From contig JBGAIL010000084.1 in the NCBI GenBank assembly GCA_044225565.1, positions 1 to 20,978 on the forward strand: a stretch of 20,978 bases of DNA. The letters are read 5' to 3'. The DNA is from CAVXAE01 sp044225565 (GTDB lineage: Bacteria; Pseudomonadota; Gammaproteobacteria; Steroidobacterales; Steroidobacteraceae). Both the position numbers and the translations under genes were made by a program. The notes beneath the pieces were generated by a model, which worked only from the letters and a program-made list of their open reading frames with translations, was not told the origin of the DNA and searched no databases. Below, one piece after another: positions 1 to 6,936 of this stretch; within the stretch, counting starts at the first letter, position 1, and every line of letters begins with the position of its first letter.

Positions 1-1129
1 CGGCGGGCGCACCTGTCACGCAGCCATCATCGCGCGCGAGCTCGGCATCCCAGCGGTCGTCGGCTGCGGAGATGCCACCGCGAAGATCCGCGAGGGACAG
101 GAGATCACCGTCTCCTGCGCCGAAGGCGACACCGGCTACGTCTACGAAGGCCAGCTCGAATATGAGCGCGCAAGCAGATCGAGCTCGACTCGCCGCCGCT
201 GCAGCTGCTGCTCAAGATCATGATGAACGTCGGCAACCCGGACCGCGCGTTCGACTTCGCGAGCATCCCGAACCGCGGCGTGGGCCTCGCGCGCCTGGAG
301 TTCATCATCAACCGCATGATCGGCGTGCATCCGCGCGCCTTGCTCGAGTTTGACCGGCTCGATAGCGAGCTGCAGGAGCAGATCCGCGTGCAGATGGCCG
401 GCTATCGAGATCCGGTGAGCTTCTTCGTCGACAAGCTCGCCGAGGGTATCGCGCAGATCGCCGCGGCGTTCGCTCCGGAGCCGGTCATCGTGCGGCTCTC
501 CGATTTCAAGTCCAACGAGTACGCCACTCCATCGGTGGCCGCGCCTACGAGCTCGGAAGAGAACCCGATGCTCGGATTCCGCGGAGCCTCGCGCTACGTG
601 GACGAGACGTTCCGCCCCTGCTTCGAGCTCGAGTGCCAGGCCCTCAAGCGCGTGCGCGAGGACATGGGCCTCACCAACGTGCAGGTCATGGTGCCTTTCG
701 TGCGCACGCTCGCGGAAGCGGAACGGTGACCCAGCTGCTCGCGCTCAACGGCCTGGCGCGCGGCACGAACGGGCTCAAAGTCATCATGATGTGCGAGCTG
801 CCCACCAACGCGCTGCTCGCGGACGAGTACCTCGAATTCTTCGACGGCATGTCCATCGGCTCGAACGACATGACGCAGCTCACTCTGGGCCTCGACCGCG
901 ACTCCGCCATCGTGGCGAAGCTCTTCGACGAGCGGGACGCGGCCGTGAAGAAGCTGCTGCAGCTGGCCATTTCCGCCTGCCGCCGCCAGGGCAAGTACAT
1001 CGGCATCTGCGGCCAGGGCCCCTCGGACCATCCTGATTTCGCGCGCTGGCTGCTCGAGCAGGGCATCGAGAGCGTGTCCCTGAATCCGGACACGGTGGTG
1101 GAGCGTGGTTGTTCCGGCGCTCAACGTGA
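1..1129 (+). CDS. ppsA: Phosphoenolpyruvate synthase, C-terminal part, frameshifted
   Basis: PEP synthase makes phosphoenolpyruvate from pyruvate and ATP for gluconeogenesis. The 5' end lies outside the window. The visible part opens at base 2 with GGRTCHAAIIARELGIPAVV, holding the phospho-accepting His of the swivelling domain, and continues into the PEP-binding barrel: MMNVGNPDRAFDF (220), GVGLARLEFIINRMIGVHPR, ENPMLGFRGASRYV, IMMCELPTNALLADEYLEFF, SIGSNDMTQLTLGLDRD and GKYIGICGQGPSDHPDFARW. Order and spacing follow E. coli PpsA. The frame changes near 168, 525, 556, 727 and 1104, each time with similarity resuming directly, so single-base indels in the sequence are likelier than decay. After the last shift the frame gives WLFRRST and a TGA at 1127-1129; read without correction it would run on to 1169. 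The family call is secure; the exact end depends on the indel near 1104. Confidence 0.92.
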
Positions 1130-1534
1130 GGGCTGTGAACGGACGGCGCCGGAACGTCTGGCGAATTAGGGCCTCATCCTCGCGGGCTGGCAATCCCCGG
1201 GAGCACGGTCCCTGCCACCCTGCGGGAAACCCTCTCATTCGCAGCCCTCGCCCAGGCCACCACGCTCGATTCACCCATTCTCCACACACACACACACCAC
1301 TAGTGTGTGGGTTCCTGTGATCGGTGGAACGGCCTCGAAAGGACAATGGGATTCTGGAGGGATATTCTAGGCCGCCTCTTTGAGGCGCAAGCTACTCGCA
1401 GACGAAGGCGGCCGCAGAGGCCCCAGGCCGGTAGCGCCCTGACACCCTGCCAGCCCCGGAAGAAGCCGTTGGCGCGGCCCTCAGCAGCGTCGAGTCCCCG
1501 CCCAGCCCTCCCCGCCCGCGAGCACCAACCACCC
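1130..1534. other. Gene-free convergent intergenic region
   Basis: This 405-base gap lies between the converging ends of ppsA and orn. Open frames crossing it have biased, low-complexity composition and resemble nothing I know. It holds a CA-rich hairpin (1282-1310) and a perfect 6-base stem with a TTT loop, CGCCTC/GAGGCG, at 1373-1387. Neither is followed by a clear T-run on either strand, so I cannot call an intrinsic terminator, although termination of both genes would be expected here. The part next to orn (about 1440-1534) is rich in C-runs on this strand. Confidence 0.55.
1282..1310. repeat. CA dinucleotide tract folding into a hairpin
   Basis: A run of CA units starting at 1282 is followed by CACTAGTG and then GTGTGTGG. 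CCACACAC (1282-1289) can pair perfectly with GTGTGTGG (1303-1310), leaving an 11-base loop. It could be a slippage-prone microsatellite, a weak terminator for ppsA, or chance. Confidence 0.45.
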
Positions 1535-2101
1535 TCACCCTCCCCGAAACTCCCCCGCAAACAACCTTTCCCGATAGTGCCGCAGCTCGCGGATCGACTC
1601 GTGGATGTCGGCATGCGCGAGATGCGTGCCCTGCTTCACGAAGCTTTCCGCCACCCCCGGTGCCCAGCGCCGTGCCAGCTCCTTGAGCGTGCTCACGTCC
1701 AGGTTGCGGTAGTGGAAGAACTTCTCGAGTGCCGGCATGTGCCGGTAGAGGAACCGCCGGTCCTGGCAGATGCTGTTGCCGCACATCGGCGAAGCGCCCG
1801 CGCTCACGAGCGGCCGCAGGAACTCGAGCGTGCGGGTTTCCGCATCGGCCAGCGTCACCTCGCTCGCCCGCACGCGCGCGACGAGGCCGGATGAGCCATG
1901 CTGCTTCTGGTTCCATTCGTCCATCAGCGCGAGCGTCGCCTCCGGCTGATGGATGGCGAGGTTCGGCCCCTCCCCCAGCACGTTGAGCTCACGGTCCGTG
2001 ACCACGGTGGCGATCTCGATGATCGCATCGATCTCGGGCCTGAGCCCCGTCATCTCCAGATCGATCCAGATGAGATTGTCTGCCGCTGGCATGCGATTCA
2101 C
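1535..2101 (-). CDS. orn: Oligoribonuclease (DEDDh 3'-5' exonuclease)
   Basis: Orn degrades two- to five-nucleotide RNAs, including pGpG from cyclic-di-GMP turnover, to mononucleotides in the cytoplasm. The 188-residue protein follows the family along its length. Exo I contains IWIDLEMTGL with Asp14 and Glu16, Exo II is CGNSICQDRRFLYRHMP with Asp114, and Exo III is GTHLAHADIHESI with His160 and Asp165. FFHYRNLDVSTLKELARRW is also typical. The GTG start at 2099-2101 overlaps the recR stop in a GTGA arrangement; an ATG three codons on (2090-2092) gives MPAADNL and is an equally plausible start. The gene is last in the dnaX-ybaB-recR-orn run, a less usual place for orn than near rsgA or psd. Confidence 0.95.
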   Translation of the reverse strand: MNRMPAADNLIWIDLEMTGLRPEIDAIIEIATVVTDRELNVLGEGPNLAIHQPEATLALMDEWNQKQHGSSGLVARVRASEVTLADAETRTLEFLRPLVSAGASPMCGNSICQDRRFLYRHMPALEKFFHYRNLDVSTLKELARRWAPGVAESFVKQGTHLAHADIHESIRELRHYRERLFAGEFRGG

Positions 2102-2697
2102 CCCAGGGATTGCCGCCCGGCGAGCGCGTGCGCGAGCGTGCCGCCGTCCACGTATTCGAGCTCACCGCCCACCGGTACGCCATGCGCGATGCGGCTCGCC
2201 TGCACGCCGCGCCGGGCGGCGAGATCGCTCAGGAAATGCGCGGTGGCCTCGCCTTCCACCGTGGGATTGGTGGCGAGGATCAGCTCGCGCACCTGCCCTT
2301 CGGCCAGCAGACCTTCGAGCTCGCGCACGCCGAGCTGCTCCGGGCCAATGCCGTCCAGCGGCGACAGATGCCCCATGAGCACGAAATACCGGCCCCGATA
2401 GCTGCCGGACTGCTCGACGGCCACCACGTCCGCCGGAGACTCCACCACGCACAGCAAGGTCTCGTCGCGTTGAGTGGCCGAGCAGATGGCGCACAGCTCA
2501 CCTTCGGTGAGCATGCGGCAGCGACGACAGCGACCTACGGATTCGAGCGCGTCGGTCAGGGCTCCAGCAAGCGCGCGTGCGCCTGCGCGGCCTTCCTGCA
2601 GCAGCTGGAAAGCCATGCGCTGCGCGGTCTTGGGCCCTACGCCGGGCAACGCGCGCAAGGCATCGATCAGCTGCGCCAGTTTCGGCGAATGCTTCAT
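2098..2697 (-). CDS. recR: Recombination mediator RecR
   Basis: RecR works with RecO (and RecF) to load RecA on SSB-coated single-stranded gaps. The 199-residue protein has the usual length and order. The N-terminal helix-hairpin-helix contains LPGVGPKTAQRMAFQLL, the zinc finger is C57-x2-C60-x8-C69-x2-C72, and the Toprim domain starts near residue 81 with LLCVVESPADVVAVEQ and continues through YFVLMGHLSPLDGIGPE. ATNPTVEGEATAHFL and a GVPVGGELEYVDGGTLAHAL tail complete it. It starts 10 bases after the ybaB stop and its TGA overlaps the orn GTG, so the genes are probably cotranscribed and orn coupled to it. No broken motif was seen. Confidence 0.97.
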   Translation of the reverse strand: MKHSPKLAQLIDALRALPGVGPKTAQRMAFQLLQEGRAGARALAGALTDALESVGRCRRCRMLTEGELCAICSATQRDETLLCVVESPADVVAVEQSGSYRGRYFVLMGHLSPLDGIGPEQLGVRELEGLLAEGQVRELILATNPTVEGEATAHFLSDLAARRGVQASRIAHGVPVGGELEYVDGGTLAHALAGRQSLG

Positions 2698-2707
2698 GCC
2701 ACGAGGA

Positions 2708-3031
2708 TCAGAACGGCAGCTTGAAGCCCGGCGGCAGCTGCATGCCGCCCATCACGCCCGCCATCTTCTCCTGCACGCGCGCTTCCACCTTGTGCACGGC
2801 ATCGTTGCATGCGGCCGCGATGAGATCCTCGAGCATCTCCTTGTCCTCGGAGACGACGGCCGCCTCGAGCTGCACGCGCTTCACTTCGTGCCGGCCCGTC
2901 ATGAGGACCTTGACCATGCCGCCGCCCGCCACGCCCTCGACCTCGATGCTGGCGATCTCGGCCTGCGCCTTCTGCACGTTGGCCTGCATCGCCTGGGCCT
3001 GCTTCATGAGATTGCCGATATTGCCCTTCAT
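2708..3031 (-). CDS. ybaB: YbaB/EbfC family nucleoid-associated protein
   Basis: YbaB/EbfC proteins are small dimeric DNA-binding proteins of the nucleoid, usually encoded between dnaX and recR, as here. The 107-residue protein has the family layout: an N-terminal amphipathic helix (NLMKQAQAMQANVQKAQAEI), a beta region around EVEGVAGGGMVKVLMTGRHEV, the LEDLIAAACNDA helix, and a Gly/Met-rich C-terminus (GVMGGMQLPPGFKLPF). It lies about 100 bases downstream of dnaX and 10 bases upstream of recR. A G-rich stretch upstream of the ATG may serve for ribosome binding. Its exact cellular role is not settled for the family. Confidence 0.95.
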   Translation of the reverse strand: MKGNIGNLMKQAQAMQANVQKAQAEIASIEVEGVAGGGMVKVLMTGRHEVKRVQLEAAVVSEDKEMLEDLIAAACNDAVHKVEARVQEKMAGVMGGMQLPPGFKLPF

Positions 3032-3085
3032 GGGCTACCCCCGACTTCAACGGGGCTCACCGGAACGCGGACCCCGCAAGCATGA

Positions 3086-3100
3086 CGGCGCGAAGCGCCG
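3086..3100. repeat. Short perfect hairpin between dnaX and ybaB
   Basis: CGGCGC (3086-3091) and GCGCCG (3095-3100) form a perfect 6-base stem with a GAA loop, inside the roughly 100-base gap between the dnaX stop and the ybaB start. No T-run follows on the minus strand, so it may be an attenuation or RNA-stability element rather than a terminator, or have no role. Confidence 0.35.
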
Positions 3101-3130
3101 GTCAGAAACGTCAGCATACGACCTCCTTTG

Positions 3131-4765
3131 CTACTTCAACGGGCGCACGGTGTCGGGAACCAGAGTGGCGCCGAAACGCTCGCGCAGCGCTCGTGCGCCG
3201 GGATCCGATTCCAGCGCGCGCTTCGCGGCCTCGAGCTCCTCCATCGAGCTGCGCTGGCCGGCCTGCGCGGGAGTCTCCACGCCCGTCGCCGTGCTGATCT
3301 CGAATTCGAGACGGACCGGCTCGCCGTAGTATCTGGACAGCGCGCCGGCGAGCTTGTCCTCCTGCTGCCGGGTGCGCAGCTGCTGATTGCGCGGATCGAG
3401 CGCCAGCCTCACGACAGCCCCCTTGCGTTCGAGCAAGACACAATGGCTTGCGAGCTGGCGGGCCATCGGAGGCAGGTCGAGCGCGGCCAGGATACCTCCC
3501 CACGAGCCGTCATCAGGCACTGCTGCCGCGGCCGATTGCGTGCCAGATGCCGGATTCGCATCTGGTGACCGCACTGCCGGCCTCGCACCTGCACCAGCCA
3601 TGCCGCCCGCGCGATCGCCGGCGGCAGGCCCACTCGCGGAACCTGAGCGCGGGACGGGCGCACGTGGCAGCTCCGGCCCTGCATCGCCTGGCCGGAATGC
3701 GAGCATGCGCACCAGGGTCATCTCGAAGCCGACCCGCGGATCGGGCGCCAGGCCCAGATCGCGCCGGCCGACGATGGCCGTCTGATAGAAGAGCTGCACG
3801 TCTTCCGCGCCAGCGCTTTCGCCAGGCTCTCGAGCAACTCGGGCGAGTACTACTCGTCGCCTCGTAGTCGCTCACCACCTGGCGCATCGCGACACGCGCG
3901 AGCAGCGAAGCGAACTCGTCGAGCAGCTGCGCGTAGTCCGGCGCCCATTGATCCAGCGATCCCGCATAGCTCTGGCCGACCGCACGCACATCCGCGGCGC
4001 CGAGCAGCTCCACGAGCTTCACGACGTGATCGCGCGCGACCGTTCCCAGCATCGCCCTGGCTTCCTCCTCACCGACCTTGCCTCCGCTGAACGCGATGAG
4101 CTGGTCGAGGGCGAGAGCTGTCCTCGGCATGCCGTCGCCGTCCGCCGCCTGGGGCGACGAGCCGGACGCCAGCCACATCGTGCGGCACGCCTTCGGCCGT
4201 GAGGATCTCCTTGATGCGGTCCACGATCTGTCCGACCGGGAGTCGCTTGAGATTGAACTGCAGGCAGCGGGACAGCACGGTCACCGGCAGCTTCTGTGGA
4301 TCGGTGGTGGCGAGCAGGAATTTCACGTGGGGCGGCGGCTCCTCCAGCGTCTTGAGCAGAGCGTTGAAGGAATGCGTGGAGAGCATGTGCACCTCGTCGA
4401 TGAGGTACACCTTGTAACGGCCGCGCGCGGGCGCGTACTGCACGTTGTCCAGCAGATCGCGGGTATCGTCGACCTTCGTGCGCGAGGCGGCGTCCACCTC
4501 GATGAGATCGAAGAACCGGCATCGATGTCGACCGCGCGGAACGCACCACCGAGACTGGGCCGATGCCCTTCTCGCAGTTCAGGCACTTGGCGAGGATGCG
4601 CGCAATGGTGGTCTTGCCCACGCCCCGCGTGCCGGTGAACAGGAACGCGTGGTGCACCCTGCCCGACTCGAGCGCGTTCACCAGGGCGCGCAGCACGTGC
4701 TCCTGCCCGACCAGCTCGGTGAACTTCTTGGGCCGCCACTTGCGCGCCAGTGCCAGGTAACTCAT
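3131..4765 (-). CDS. dnaX: DNA polymerase III tau/gamma subunit, frameshifted
   Basis: DnaX is the AAA+ clamp-loader subunit that loads the beta sliding clamp and, as tau, binds the polymerase core. The ATG at 4763-4765 gives MSYLALARKWRPKKFTELVG. Walker A is GTRGVGKT (residues 45-52), and later come SRTKVDDTRDLLDNVQYAP, a Walker B region VYLIDEVHML, sensor 1 LLATTDPQKLPVTVLSRC and FNLKRLPVGQIVDRI. The C-terminal half has a Pro/Ala linker and an end around PMARQLASHCVLLERKGAVV, as in tau. The frame changes near 4540, 4154, 3865 and 3805, with similarity continuing, so sequencing indels are likely. The zinc-module cysteines after NCEKGIGP are not readable in any frame and may be lost to the same errors. 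I saw no A-rich slippery site like that which makes gamma in E. coli. Confidence 0.9.
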
Positions 4766-4848
4766 GGGCCGTGGATATTAACTTCGGCGCCAGTCGCCGT
4801 GCGCCTGAACGAGGCGCCTTCTTCGGCGCGCCCCGCGCCATACTCTGT

Positions 4849-4867
4849 CGGGGTCGCTTCGACCCCG
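4849..4867. repeat. Perfect 8-base inverted repeat between SRP RNA and dnaX
   Basis: CGGGGTCG (4849-4856) and CGACCCCG (4860-4867) pair perfectly around a CTT loop (AAG on the minus strand). It starts 31 bases past the predicted 3' end of the SRP RNA, where a transcription end is expected before dnaX. The minus strand after it lacks a T-run, so an intrinsic terminator is possible but not shown. Confidence 0.4.
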
Positions 4868-4898
4868 GTAAGTCCCTGCGCGCAGCGCATGAAGAGGA

Positions 4899-5010
<112 letters not shown>

Positions 5011-5045
5011 AGAGCCGCGAAGAGGTCCAGGATGCGCGGACGGCG

Positions 5046-5137
5046 TGGCGGAGAGAGTGGGATTCGAACCCACGAACACCCGTGAAGATGTTACTGGAAT
5101 TCCAGTCCAGCGCCTTCGACCGCTCGGCCATCTCTCC
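5046..5137 (-). tRNA. tRNA-Ser (anticodon GGA), CCA encoded
   Basis: On the minus strand the acceptor arms GGAGAGA (5131-5137) and TCTCTCC (5050-5056) pair fully, with discriminator G at 5049 and an encoded CCA at 5046-5048. The D arm contains TGGCCGAGCGGT. The anticodon stem CTGGA/TCCAG encloses the loop CTGGAAT with anticodon GGA, reading UCC and UCU. The T arm is GTGGG-TTCGAAT-CCCAC. The long variable arm between AACATC and the T arm is the class II form expected of serine tRNA. Length is 92 bases with CCA. A TATCAT at 5158-5163 on the minus strand is a possible -10 box, but no matching -35 was found. Confidence 0.97.
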
Positions 5138-5175
5138 GCGCCGTCACGCGGCGGCGGATGATACACGGAGCGGCA

Positions 5176-5475
5176 TCAAGCCGCAGGCTGCGGAGCGGCC
5201 TTCGGCGTGGCGAACGGCGGCGGGGCGTCCAGGCAGTCGTCCTTCCCGGTGCGGGGCGGCGGAACCGGCGCGTCGAGCGGCGGGATCTTGAGCGCCTGGC
5301 TGGTATCCGGCGTCTGCAGGCCTGGCGGAATCTTCAGCGCTGCACCGGTCTGCGCGGACTGGTACGCGGCAGGCGCATTGCACTCCGTGCGGAAAACGCG
5401 GCAGCCCACCGCCAGGAGGCACAGCGCCGAGACGGTGAGCGCACGCCATACCGGGAAACTTCTCGAATCAGCCAT
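5176..5475 (-). CDS. Short BamC-like lipoprotein
   Basis: This 99-residue protein has an N-terminal hydrophobic segment (residues 12-24) ending in LLAVGC, so Cys25 is a likely lipidated residue after signal peptidase II cleavage. The mature 75 residues are Pro- and Ala-rich, with ALKIPP repeated at 46-51 and 61-66 around GLQTPDTSQ. This resembles the unstructured N-terminal lasso of BamC, which binds BamD in the outer-membrane assembly complex. The two helix-grip domains of full BamC (about 340 residues in E. coli) are absent, and tRNA-Ser follows at once. Position supports the link, since bamC follows dapA in E. coli; here the start overlaps the dapA end by 8 bases. Two further cysteines (Cys32, Cys81) are odd. 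It could instead be an unrelated lineage lipoprotein. Confidence 0.75.
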   Translation of the reverse strand: MADSRSFPVWRALTVSALCLLAVGCRVFRTECNAPAAYQSAQTGAALKIPPGLQTPDTSQALKIPPLDAPVPPPRTGKDDCLDAPPPFATPKAAPQPAA

Positions 5476-6352
5476 TCGCCTTCACTCCCGCCGAGCGCAG
5501 CGCCTGCAGCACTTCGGCATGATATGCGCCCGACAGCTCGGTGAGCGGCAGGCGCAGGTGACTTCCCATGAGCCCCATGTGGGCCAGCGCCCATTTCACC
5601 GGAATGGGGTTCGATTCCAGGAACAACGCGCGGTTGAGCGGTTCCAGGGTGCGATCGATGCGCTCCGCGGCGTCCTTTTCGCCGCGCGCCGCGGCCGCGA
5701 TCATGTCCGACACCGCGCGCGGCGCAACGTTCGCCGTAACCGAGATGAGCCCTCGCGCGCCTGCGAGCACCGCTTCGCGGGCCGTGGGATCGTCCCCTGA
5801 CAGCACCGGGAAATTCCGGCCGCACAGCTCGACCAGGCGCCGGATGCGCCCGACGTCCGCCACGGCTTCCTTGATGGCGCCGATCCGGGGGAGTTGCGCG
5901 AGACGCGCCATGGTTTCGGGCAAGAGGTCCACGGCAGTGCGCGAGGGCACGTTGTAGACCACTACCGGCACGCTGGCGGCCTCCGCCACGGCCGCAAAGT
6001 GGCGATAGAGGCCTTCCTGCGTCGGCTTCACGTAGGAGGGCGTGACGACCATGATGCCTTTGAGGGGCAGCCCCTCGAGCATGCGCACACGCTGCACCGT
6101 GGTCGCGGTGCAGTTCGTGGCCGCGCCGGCGATGACCACCAGCCGGTCGCCCACGCGCTGGCAGGCCCGCTCGGCGAGCTCGCGCAGCTCTTCGTCCGAC
6201 AGCGAGCCGGATTCGCCGGTGGAGCCGCCCACCACGATGCCGCTCGTGCCGTTCCCCGCGTGAAAGTCAAGCAGCTTTTCCCACGCCCGCAGATCGATGG
6301 CGCCATCCGCACGCAGGGGCGTGACGATGGCGACCAAGCTTCCTGAAAACAT
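5468..6352 (-). CDS. dapA: 4-hydroxy-tetrahydrodipicolinate synthase
   Basis: DapA condenses pyruvate with aspartate semialdehyde in lysine and diaminopimelate synthesis. The 294-residue TIM barrel aligns with E. coli numbering without gaps at the active site: Schiff-base Lys161 in GAIKEAVAD, Tyr133 in VVVYNVPSRT, Arg138, Tyr107 in VTPSYVKPT and Thr45 in GGSTGES. Position 44, Thr in the E. coli proton-relay triad, is Ser here, a conservative change. The start chosen is the ATG at 6350-6352 (MFSGSLVAIVTPL), which matches the family; a TTG three codons upstream (6361) is less likely. It is divergent from gcvR with about 53 bases between them and overlaps the downstream lipoprotein gene. No good Shine-Dalgarno sequence is visible. 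Confidence 0.96.
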   Translation of the reverse strand: MFSGSLVAIVTPLRADGAIDLRAWEKLLDFHAGNGTSGIVVGGSTGESGSLSDEELRELAERACQRVGDRLVVIAGAATNCTATTVQRVRMLEGLPLKGIMVVTPSYVKPTQEGLYRHFAAVAEAASVPVVVYNVPSRTAVDLLPETMARLAQLPRIGAIKEAVADVGRIRRLVELCGRNFPVLSGDDPTAREAVLAGARGLISVTANVAPRAVSDMIAAAARGEKDAAERIDRTLEPLNRALFLESNPIPVKWALAHMGLMGSHLRLPLTELSGAYHAEVLQALRSAGVKANG

Positions 6353-6405
6353 AGCCAGCAATTAAACTTCAGGCCGACCTCAAGCACCAGTCCCATTTCC
6401 ACGCG

Positions 6406-6936
6406 ATGAAGCAACATCTGGCGGTTTCGGCGATCGGCGGGGACCGCACCGGCATGGTTCACGAGTTGACCCGCGTCATCAACGAGTGCGGCGGCAACAT
6501 CAGCGAGAGCCGCATGACGAGCCTCGGCAGCGAGTTCGCGATGCTGCTGCTCGTCTCCGGCAACTGGCATGCGCTCGCCAAGCTCGAAACGGAGCTCAAA
6601 CGCCTCGCCGAGACCACGAGCCTGAGCGTGCACCTGAAGCGCACCGAGCCCCGCACGGCGCGCACGGACATGCTGCCCTACTCCATCGACGTGGTCTGCC
6701 TCGACCAGACGGGCATCGTCTCCGGGCTGTCGGGCTTCTTCTCGAGCCGCGGCATCGACATCGCGGAAGTCTCCACGCGCAGCTACCCGGCCGCCCACAC
6801 CGGCGCGCCCATGTTTTCCGTACAGATGATCGTCAACGTGCCGAGCCGCATCCACGTGGCGCACCTGCGCGAGGAATTCATGGAGTTCTGCGATTCCCTG
6901 AACCTCGATGCGATCCTGGAGCCCGTCAAGTCTTGA
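6406..6936 (+). CDS. gcvR: Glycine cleavage system regulatory protein, tandem ACT
   Basis: GcvR is a two-ACT-domain protein that in E. coli binds GcvA and switches it to a repressor of glycine cleavage genes. The 176-residue protein starts MKQHLAVSAIGGDRTGMVHE and has ACT 1 at about 5-80 (NECGGNISESRMTSLGSEFA) and ACT 2 at about 90-170 (VVCLDQTGIVSGLSGFFSSR, then GIDIAEVSTRSY). It sits divergently from dapA, as gcvR relatives do in many gammaproteobacteria. Its TGA overlaps the TTG start of the next gene. No gcvA or gcv genes are in the window, so its target here is inferred only; a general ACT-domain regulator is the alternative. Confidence 0.88.
   Translation: MKQHLAVSAIGGDRTGMVHELTRVINECGGNISESRMTSLGSEFAMLLLVSGNWHALAKLETELKRLAETTSLSVHLKRTEPRTARTDMLPYSIDVVCLDQTGIVSGLSGFFSSRGIDIAEVSTRSYPAAHTGAPMFSVQMIVNVPSRIHVAHLREEFMEFCDSLNLDAILEPVKS

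Noticed and set aside
594..1346. Long minus-strand frame of 250 codons over the ppsA end
   Set aside because: It is the shadow of ppsA, whose plus-strand motifs are unmistakable; the translation is His/Arg/Ala-biased with no family resemblance.
1307..1894. Possible novel gene in the ppsA-orn gap on the plus strand
   Set aside because: It runs antisense into orn, has low-complexity composition and no ribosome site or family signal.
3131..4765. Programmed frameshifting as the reason for the dnaX frame changes
   Set aside because: There are four changes in unrelated places without slippery heptamers, and the same pattern occurs in ppsA and suf genes, so sequence errors are more likely.
6353..6405. 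Glycine riboswitch or clear promoter pair between dapA and gcvR
   Set aside because: The gap is only about 53 bases, too short for a riboswitch, and no convincing -35/-10 pair was found; TTTAAT on the minus strand lacks a partner.
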